Below, piece by piece: positions 28,601-33,015 of a stretch of 33,015 nt of DNA. The notes beneath the pieces were generated by a model. The model was not told where the DNA came from and searched no databases. It was given only the letters and a program-made list of their open reading frames with translations. Both the position numbers and the translations under genes were made by a program. Within the stretch, counting starts at the first letter, position 1; each line of letters starts with the position of its first letter. The stretch comes from DASZCR01 sp035942915 (GTDB lineage: Bacteria; Acidobacteriota; Blastocatellia; Pyrinomonadales; Pyrinomonadaceae): positions 1 through 33,015 of the forward strand of contig DASZCR010000269.1 in NCBI GenBank assembly GCA_035942915.1, read 5' to 3'.

Positions 28601-31600
28601 AGGCGAATTGCAGCATCCGGTCGTCCGGCGCGATGCGGTACTCATCCGTCACCGACCCGATGTAATGCGCCAACGCGTCGTGGCTAATCAACACCCCCTT
28701 CGGCCGCCCCGTCGAGCCGGAAGTGTAGATAACGTAGGCCAAACTCTCCGCGCAGACTTCAACCTTCGGCGACGCGTCGCTCTCCTCAGCCACAGACGGC
28801 CAGTCCGCATCCAGCAGGATGACTTCGGCATCGGTCTGGCGAAACGTCGCGGAGAATTTTTGCTGCGTCAGCAGGAAAGGCGCGGCCGTGTCTTCCAGCA
28901 TGAAGGCGAGGCGTCCCGGCGGATAGGCCGGGTCGAGCGGCACGTAAGCCCCGCCCGCTTTGAGCACGCCGAGCACGCCGACGAGCATCTCTATCGAACG
29001 TTCGGCACAGAGCGCGACGATGACGTTCGACCTCACTCCACGCGCGCGCAGATACCGCGCCAGACGGTTGGCTCTGGCATTCAACTCGCCATAACTCAAC
29101 CGTTCCGTTCCGGCGATGACAGCCGTCTGCTCCGGCCTCTGTGCAGCCTGTTGCTCAAACAACTCGTGGACGAACACGCAGGCAGGCAACGCCAGACGCT
29201 CGTCGTTCCATTCAGAGAGCAACTGCACGCGCTCCGCATTCGTCAGCAGGGGCAGTTCGGCGAGCGGTCGTGCAGGCGCATCGGCCAACGCCTCCAACAG
29301 CACGCGGAAGTGCTCCGCGAGACGCTCAATCGTTGCCGCCTCGAACAGTTCCGTGCAGTACTCGAACGATGCCGCCAGTTCTCCGTCTACTTCAGCCATC
29401 GTAAGCGACAGGTCGAACTGCGCGATGCGTTGGTCGAGCGCCATTGATTCAAGGCGGAGGCCGCCGAGGGAGACTTCTGCGCCCGACTCGCCGAGCGCGA
29501 ACGCCGCCAACGCCTGCTCTTCCGGCCGACGCGCTTTATGCAGAGCGAACATCACCTGAAAGAGCGGCGCACGCGACGCGTCGCGTCCCGGCTGCAACTG
29601 CTTGACCAGCAGGTCGAACGGATAATCCTGATGCGCGAAAGACTCGATGGAGTTTTGTCGCACCTGCGCGAGCAACTCCTCGAAGGACATCTCTGCCGAA
29701 AGTCTCGCGCGCATGACGATGGGATTGACGAAGTAGCCGACGGTGCGTGAAAGCTCTGCGAAACCACGTCCAGCAGTCGGCGTGCCCGTGAGCAGGTCGG
29801 TCTGTCCTGTATGGCGATAGAGCAAGGTCTCGAAAGCCGCCAGCAGGAGCATGTAGAGGGTTGCGTCGTGCGACCGCGCGAGCGATTTCAATCTGCTTGT
29901 CAGTGCGGCATCGAGTCGCAACGGCAAGGACGCGCCGCGATGGCTCTGCACGGTCGGGCGCGGATAGTCGGTCGGCAAATCCAGCACCGGCAACTCGCCC
30001 GCAAGTTGCTCGTGCCAATACCTTCGCTGTCCTTCAGCCTCCGCGCCTGCGAGCCATTCGCGTTGCCAATTTACATAGTCGGCATACTGCAAGGTCTGCG
30101 CGTCGAGAGCGGCACGTCTGCCGTTGACTTCCGCATCGTAGAGTTCTCCCAACTCGTGCATCAGGATAGATAACGACCAGAAATCGACGATGATGTGATG
30201 AGCCACCAACAACAGCACGTGCTCGGCCGTCGCACGCTTGAACAGAAAGACCCTCAGCAACGGTTCATCTGCCAGATTGAAACAATGGCGCGTCTCAAGG
30301 TTCATGCGCTCGCGCAGTTGTGGCTCGTCTAAGCCGCAGGCGTCTTCCATCTGGAAGAAGCTTGCTGCCTGCTCGCTGACGCGTTGCGCAGGCTCGCCGT
30401 CAACCAGCGCGAAGGCCGTGCGCAATGCTGGATGGCGATGCACGAGAGTTTCAAAGGCGCGCCGGAACGCTTCCGCCTCAAGCTCTCCGCGAATCCGCGC
30501 GGCGAAACTGATGTTGTAGGCCGCGCTCTCCGGCGCGACGTGATGCATGAACCAGAGCGACTTCTGATTGTGCGAGAGAGGATGCCAGACGCCTTCCGCG
30601 TCCTCCGTTTTTCGCGGTCGAGGCGTCGTGGCAGGCGCGGCTTCCTGCCTCTGCGCGTCGCCCGGTAACTGTTGCGTCGCGCGTGCGGCAAGCTCTGCGA
30701 GGCTCGGACTTTGCAGAAAATCGGCCAACGGTAAAAGTACGCCCGCGCGCGTCTCGATGTCGTGCATCAACTCGATAGCGATTAAAGAATCCACGCCGTA
30801 ACGCGTGAGCGGACAATTGACATCTATCTCTCCGGCCGCGAGTCCGAGTCTCGCTGCGAGTTTTTCTCGCAGCCAGTCTTCCAGAGACGCGGCGCTCGAC
30901 GAAGCAAGCGGCGCGGATGGCTCAACGCTGGCCGTTTCGTCGCTCTGCGGGGCGCGCCACTCGGCAATCACCTCCCACTCGCCGCGCAGGAACATGTTTC
31001 TCGAATCACTGCGCCGGATTTTTCCGCTTGAAGTTTTCGGGATGCTGCCGGGCTTGAGCAGGAGGATGGCGGCGGGCTGTATCTCAAACTCGGCCGTGAC
31101 GGCTTCGCGGATGGCTGCCAAGACGGGCTGCCACTCGGTCGTCTGCCGCGTCTCGACCTCCTGAGCGATTACGAGCCGTTCTTCTCCGCCTATCTCGACG
31201 GAGAAGGCCGCGCCCGCGTCTCTCCGCAGCGAGGGATGACTCTGCGCGACTGTCGCTTCGATGTCCTGCGGGTAATGATTGCGTCCGCGAATGATGATGA
31301 GGTCTTTGAGACGACCCGTCACAAAGAGTTCGCCGTCTTTGACGAAACCCAAATCTCCCGTGCGCAGAAACGGCCCCGCGTCCGTTTCGGGCAGGTAAGC
31401 ATGAAACGTATGTTCCGTCTCCTCAGCCCTCTGCCAGTAGCCTGCCGCCACGCCCGGCCCTCTCACCCATACCTCGCCGACTTCGTCCGAGTCGCACTGA
31501 ATCAGCGATTCGGGATGGACGATGCGGACTTCGGTTGACATCTCAACGCGTCCGCAGCCGACCAGCGCGCGCGTCTCTTCCGCGTCGCCCGTCGCCTCGA

Positions 31601-32696
31601 CAATCCGGTTCTCGGCCAGCGCGCCCCCCTGCACCTGATAGATGACGGGCGCGCTTTCGGGATGACCGCCCGAAACTTTCAGAGTTGCTTCGGCCAACCC
31701 GTAAGCCGGATAGAAACTGTGCCAGCGAAAACCACAGGGCGCGAACGCTTCGGCAAAGCGTTCGAGCGTCTCTCTGCGCACCGGCTCTGCGCCGTTGTAG
31801 GCCACGCGCCAACTGCTCACATCGAGCGTCGCGCGCTGTTCGGGGCTGATGCGACGCACGCACAGGTCGTAGGCGAAATTAGGCCCGCCGCTATGCGTCA
31901 CACGATAGCGCGAGATGTTCTCCAACCAACTGAGCGGTCTTTGCAGAAAGGCTGCGGGCGACATCAGGAGGCCGGGAAATCCGCCGTACAAAGGCTGGAT
32001 GATTCCGTCGAGCAATCCCATGTCGTGGAAGTGCGGCAACCAACTGAGGGCGACGCTCTCCGGCGTGTGCGCGAATCCGTAATGGATGTAGGCAGAGTTG
32101 TGCAGCACGTTGGCGTGTGTGACCATCACGCCTTTCGGCGCAGACGTAGAACCCGATGTGTATTGCAGGTAAGCGAGTCCCTCTTCGTCGAGCGATTCTG
32201 GCTCGCGCCATTGCTCATGCTCATCGAGCGCGACGCGGTCTGTCGCCAGCCAACGCAGCCCGTCCAGACCGTCCTTCCGTGCGGGGCGCACAGACGCCCG
32301 CTCTAGGATGCGGCTCGTCGTGAGAGCGAGCGCGGCCTGTGCATCTGCGGCGATTGATTCGAGGCGTTGTCTGCGGTTGGCGTGAGGCGGATAGGCCGGG
32401 ACGGCTATCACTCTGGCATAGAGGCAGCCCCAAAAGGCCGCGATGTAATCGAGACCGGGCGGGTAGAGCAGCAGAGCGCGCTCGCCTTCCGCTCGCATAC
32501 TTTGCAAGACTGCGGCGATGGATTGTGCGCGCCTGTCTAACTCGCCATAGGTTATCGACTCTCCCTGCGTCTCGCCTTCAGACAGGAAACAGTAGGCGAC
32601 GCGCTCTGATGCTGCGTGCCCGCGCAGGCGGAGCAGGCCGACGAGTGTGCGCGGTTTGATGCCGACGGCAGGGGAGTGGTTAATGCCGGTAGTCAT
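22692..32696 (-). CDS. Initiating FAAL-ACP-C-A-PCP-E-C-A-PCP lipopeptide synthetase
   Basis: 3334-residue starter protein. Fatty acyl-AMP ligase (about 15-580): YTSGSTSAPKG near 184, PHFHDMGLLDG, YGLAEATLKV, RTGDLGFVKDG and SGKIRRS near 557. It activates a free fatty acid as acyl-AMP and passes it to the adjoining ACP (YGVDSLIAIEL near 635). A condensation domain (HHIIVDFW near 830) joins the acyl chain to residue 1. A1 (YTSGSTGRPKG near 1323; code D-I-E-N-V-I-V-V-G-K) is unassigned; Glu at the 239-equivalent hints at a basic substrate. The PCP has GGDSI, then an epimerisation domain (HHLVIDSVSW near 1912; EGHGRE; GWFTDVFPV; FNYLGR), so residue 1 should be D. Next come a DCL-type C domain (IYPLSPMQQGMLF; HHLLLDGW near 2388), A2 (YTSGSTGRPKG near 2858; code D-A-F-F-L-G-V-T-Y-K, Ile/Val-like) and PCP (GGHSLLATR near 3253). 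I prefer ATG 32696; an in-frame TTG at 32738 adds 14 residues but lies in a hairpin. Neither start has a strong ribosome site. Confidence 0.95.
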   Translation of the reverse strand: MTTGINHSPAVGIKPRTLVGLLRLRGHAASERVAYCFLSEGETQGESITYGELDRRAQSIAAVLQSMRAEGERALLLYPPGLDYIAAFWGCLYARVIAVPAYPPHANRRQRLESIAADAQAALALTTSRILERASVRPARKDGLDGLRWLATDRVALDEHEQWREPESLDEEGLAYLQYTSGSTSAPKGVMVTHANVLHNSAYIHYGFAHTPESVALSWLPHFHDMGLLDGIIQPLYGGFPGLLMSPAAFLQRPLSWLENISRYRVTHSGGPNFAYDLCVRRISPEQRATLDVSSWRVAYNGAEPVRRETLERFAEAFAPCGFRWHSFYPAYGLAEATLKVSGGHPESAPVIYQVQGGALAENRIVEATGDAEETRALVGCGRVEMSTEVRIVHPESLIQCDSDEVGEVWVRGPGVAAGYWQRAEETEHTFHAYLPETDAGPFLRTGDLGFVKDGELFVTGRLKDLIIIRGRNHYPQDIEATVAQSHPSLRRDAGAAFSVEIGGEERLVIAQEVETRQTTEWQPVLAAIREAVTAEFEIQPAAILLLKPGSIPKTSSGKIRRSDSRNMFLRGEWEVIAEWRAPQSDETASVEPSAPLASSSAASLEDWLREKLAARLGLAAGEIDVNCPLTRYGVDSLIAIELMHDIETRAGVLLPLADFLQSPSLAELAARATQQLPGDAQRQEAAPATTPRPRKTEDAEGVWHPLSHNQKSLWFMHHVAPESAAYNISFAARIRGELEAEAFRRAFETLVHRHPALRTAFALVDGEPAQRVSEQAASFFQMEDACGLDEPQLRERMNLETRHCFNLADEPLLRVFLFKRATAEHVLLLVAHHIIVDFWSLSILMHELGELYDAEVNGRRAALDAQTLQYADYVNWQREWLAGAEAEGQRRYWHEQLAGELPVLDLPTDYPRPTVQSHRGASLPLRLDAALTSRLKSLARSHDATLYMLLLAAFETLLYRHTGQTDLLTGTPTAGRGFAELSRTVGYFVNPIVMRARLSAEMSFEELLAQVRQNSIESFAHQDYPFDLLVKQLQPGRDASRAPLFQVMFALHKARRPEEQALAAFALGESGAEVSLGGLRLESMALDQRIAQFDLSLTMAEVDGELAASFEYCTELFEAATIERLAEHFRVLLEALADAPARPLAELPLLTNAERVQLLSEWNDERLALPACVFVHELFEQQAAQRPEQTAVIAGTERLSYGELNARANRLARYLRARGVRSNVIVALCAERSIEMLVGVLGVLKAGGAYVPLDPAYPPGRLAFMLEDTAAPFLLTQQKFSATFRQTDAEVILLDADWPSVAEESDASPKVEVCAESLAYVIYTSGSTGRPKGVLISHDALAHYIGSVTDEYRIAPDDRMLQFASLSFDISVEEIFSCLTRGATLVLRDEEATASPVSLLRLCGEQQVTVLNLPTAYWHQLAAGLTSADWAYAESVRLVVIGSEKLQPERLAQWQAVVGEQVRLVDVYGPTEATVGSTMYDLNGVRGATGGGRKISIGRPLRHAQAYILDAHLQPVPIGVAGELHLGGHALSSGYLNHPELTAEMFIPHPFSAIPGARLYKTGDLARFLPDGNIEFLGRLDKQVKVRGFRIEPGEIERALVQHERVREATVVVRSEDGDKRLVAYLVADGSDAPTTQELRQHLKESLPAYMLPSAFVFLDALPLTPGGKVDQRALPAPQSSSTELTESFVAPRTSLERTLAEIWADALKQKRVGVHENFFELGGDSILIIQIVARAQQAGINLSARQFFQYPTIAELAAVAGTTTSAAFEQGAVTGEAPLTPIQRWFFEQEFEAADHWNMALLLAANVPLQPVLLEQALSHLLAHHDALRLRFVREDAGWRQFITEPSENAFALRRVDLSGIPEGEQTAAIETIAAEMQAGFSLKEGGLLRATLCELGEARAQRLLLVAHHLVIDSVSWSILLEDLTSVYVQLQRGVRVELPPKTTSFKSWAERLAEHAASNGARQGTEYWTRLATKEFKSLPLDYPGDAAREDSTRIVSVCLSDGETHALLHDAPHVYHTQVNDVLLTALVAAFARWTGESALLLDLEGHGREELFADVNLSRTVGWFTDVFPVLLQLDKPFTPGSALKSIKEQLRAIPDERLNYGVLRYMDGAPDLKAALASALQPQLSFNYLGRIDRMLEPSSVWRLIGEGVGATRAGRNRRTHLLEVNAGIYEGQLRLDWSYSSDLHERATIERLATDYLDALRAIVAHCLSPEAGGYTPSDFPLAKLEQRKLDELLHATGTVADIYPLSPMQQGMLFYSLYAPAAGMYIEQLSCVFTSDFDAAAFTAAWQSVVARHPVLRTAFVWENLNEPLQVVRQSVSLVPDEYDWRELSPAEQERLLEAHLSEDRLRAFDLSRAPLMRLALIRTAEDVYHFIWTHHHLLLDGWSAALLLREVLASYETLRLGELPPARTLPPFRNYIAWSQRQDIAQAEQFWRGELKGFTKPTHLTTGWPASGATDETPKAARQEARLTTAETAALHAFARSSQLTLSTLVHGAFALLLSRYTTEDEIVFGTTVSGRPPALAGVEEMVGLFINTLPVRVRVAPQVSVRRWLGNLQTKLAALRDYEYSSLAEIQGWSDVPRGQSLFECLLAFENYPVDAALLDETGRLSLKDVRSFERTNYPLTIAALPGAELRLQALYTNDRFDDATVERLLAHFKHLLLDITSSADKSLADVRLLDKDEERRILREWNETATQYPREQTIHQLFEAQAERTPSALALVCGEVQLTYAELNERADRLADYLREKGVGRESSVGVLLERSAEMVVALLGVLKAGGAYLPLDPSYPQERLSYMLEDAGVRVLLSTAQYEKMWPDNPAILLLRLDTDAQPTTEERAKRPPLDMSADNLAYVIYTSGSTGRPKGVCLPHRAVVRLVCNTDYLQISASDRVAHLSNVAFDAATFEIWGALLNGARLVILDRQVALSQQDLHDELRRQQVSVLFLTTALFNETARHMPDAFAGVEHLLVGGETAEPRWFREVLERGAPGRLLHVYGPTENCTYSTWQAVEAVAEDARHVPIGRPIANSEAYILDELLRPMPIGVAGQLYVGGDGLARSYHARPELTAELFIPHPYSLEGGARLYRTGDLARYLPDGRIEFLGRADNQVKIRGFRIELGEIEAVLSAHEAVRGAVVVAREEPGGEKRLVAYVVFAGVDGHAEMSAELRGYLRERLPEYMLPSAFVVLESFPLTPHGKVDRRALPAPDATGRQTGAEFVAPRNPLEEALADIWRGLLGVERVGVHDNFFELGGHSLLATRVLSNVRRIFRIELPLKVVFESATVAELARAVVAFENEPGQLEKIARVLQKLKSISAEEARQELERKRRERSKP

Positions 32697-32711
32697 GCAC
32701 CGTTTCGATGA

Positions 32712-32721
32712 GGAAATTTCC
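32712..32721. promoter_or_regulatory. 10-bp palindrome just upstream of the FAAL-NRPS start
   Basis: GGAAATTTCC is a perfect palindrome 15 nt before the preferred ATG at 32696. It is placed where an operator or an mRNA element could affect initiation. A palindrome this short can occur by chance, so function is unproven. Confidence 0.25.
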
Positions 32722-32731
32722 GAAGGATAAT

Positions 32732-32745
32732 CGGCCAAAAGGCCG
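32732..32745 (-). promoter_or_regulatory. GC-only hairpin in the leader of the FAAL-NRPS gene
   Basis: CGGCC and GGCCG flank a 4-nt loop (TTTT in the minus-strand transcript), about 36 nt before the preferred ATG. The alternative TTG start falls inside it, which argues against that start. There is no U-run after it, so it is not a terminator. It may be a leader structure. Confidence 0.35.
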
Positions 32746-32780
32746 CTGCAAACACCGTGCGGCCTGCGCTCTCACTTCAA

Positions 32781-32799
32781 TCTGGTTGGGAAAACCAGA
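32781..32799. promoter_or_regulatory. 7-bp inverted repeat in the divergent leader region
   Basis: TCTGGTT (32781-32787) and AACCAGA (32793-32799) are exact reverse complements around a 5-nt spacer. It lies between the candidate promoter and the FAAL-NRPS start, so it would sit in the 5' leader as a stem-loop or serve as an operator. No T-run follows on either strand. Confidence 0.35.
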
Positions 32800-32851
32800 C
32801 CTCACATCGTCCTTGTAAGTGCGATTGCGAGTGAACCAGATGAGGCCGAAA

Positions 32852-32860
32852 TTTATAGCA
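32852..32860 (-). promoter_or_regulatory. Candidate extended -10 promoter for the biosynthetic operon
   Basis: The minus strand reads TGCTATAAA, an extended -10 pattern (TGn before a TATAAA hexamer), about 156 bp before the preferred ATG. I found no good TTGACA-like hexamer at the usual distance, which an extended -10 does not strictly need. The transcript leader would be about 150 nt and include both hairpins. Confidence 0.3.
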
Positions 32861-32926
32861 CAACTGTCAGTCTCGATGCACGACGGGATTGCCTAAATCA
32901 GACCTGATGATGGTATAAGGCTTGAC

Positions 32927-33015
32927 ATGCATCAATGTCCTTATTGCCACAGCACAGAGCGCCAAGTTAAATCAGGCTTCAACCGCACCGGCACGCAACG
33001 CCTTCAGTGTCAGCC
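32927..33015 (+). CDS. N-terminus of an IS1-type zinc-ribbon transposase, truncated by the window
   Basis: The first 29 codons of a plus-strand gene begin MHQCPYCHSTERQV and continue with KSGFNRTGTQRLQCQ. The layout Cys-Pro-x-Cys, about 20 residues, Gly-x-Gln-Arg-x-x-Cys is the zinc-ribbon found at the start of IS1/InsA-type transposases, where it helps bind the element's ends. Only the first Cys pair and one later Cys are inside the window; the catalytic domain is not. An IS element at the border suggests the cluster edge is a site of rearrangement. A different zinc-ribbon protein cannot be excluded from 29 residues. The local DNA seems less GC-rich than the NRPS genes. Confidence 0.6.
   Translation, partial: MHQCPYCHSTERQVKSGFNRTGTQRLQCQ

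Noticed and set aside
32697..32738. TTG start at 32738 for the FAAL-NRPS gene
   Set aside because: It lies inside a GC hairpin, has no ribosome site, and adds 14 residues before the FAAL. ATG at 32696 is preferred, although it too lacks a strong ribosome site.
32781..32799. Inverted repeat considered as a transcription terminator
   Set aside because: The stem is AT/GC mixed with no T-run after it on either strand, and no gene ends next to it.
32922..32927. TTGACA hexamer next to the transposase start
   Set aside because: It overlaps the start codon, so as a -35 box it would place transcription inside the gene, and no -10 hexamer follows at the right spacing.
1..33015. Search by eye for tRNA, rRNA, CRISPR arrays or riboswitches
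   Set aside because: None seen. The repeated-looking stretches are homologous NRPS domains, not short regularly spaced repeats, and the gaps are too small or show no such fold.

Overview
The window is the interior of a very large lipopeptide-type NRPS/PKS biosynthetic gene cluster. Almost everything reads on the minus strand, so biosynthetic order runs from high to low coordinates. The DNA is GC-rich. The assembly-line families are those common in soil and cyanobacterial-type secondary metabolism (FAAL starter, hybrid KS-AT-KR, MupA/Atu3671-type luciferase-like monooxygenase). I cannot fix the phylum; an Acidobacteriota, Myxococcota or similar soil bacterium is a guess from style, not something the sequence proves.

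Layout in biosynthetic order. (1) 32696-22692: FAAL-ACP-C-A-PCP-E-C-A-PCP loads a fatty acid, adds a first residue and epimerises it to D, then adds an Ile/Val-like residue. (2) 22695-14128, overlapping the first gene by an ATGA: C-A(Val)-PCP, then a C-PCP module whose A domain is reduced to an 88-residue remnant, then C-A-PCP. (3) After a 444-bp gap, 13683-8974: KS-AT-KR-ACP, a malonyl-type extender module whose KR has lost its NADPH-binding signature. (4) 8981-7716, overlapping by 8 bp: a stand-alone luciferase-like monooxygenase with an NRPS-style N-terminal helix. (5) 7709-4359: C-A-PCP. (6) 4283 to the left edge: C-A-PCP-C..., cut by the window border. No thioesterase or terminal reductase is visible, so the line continues to the left.

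Taken together the genes predict an N-acylated peptide, fatty acyl-(D-X)-(Ile/Val)-Val-(?)-(hydrophobic)-[C2 ketide, perhaps unreduced and oxidised]-X-X-..., of unknown identity. Its unusual part is the centre: a module without an adenylation domain, followed by a ketide module with a decayed KR and a free-standing monooxygenase that seems to plug into the docking chain.

The right edge is different. A roughly 230-bp divergent intergenic region carries several short inverted repeats and a candidate promoter. It separates the cluster from the first 29 codons of a plus-strand IS1-type zinc-ribbon transposase gene, which runs off the window. Two near-identical DNA repeats inside the NRPS genes (370 bp and 214 bp) record recent module duplication or gene conversion.
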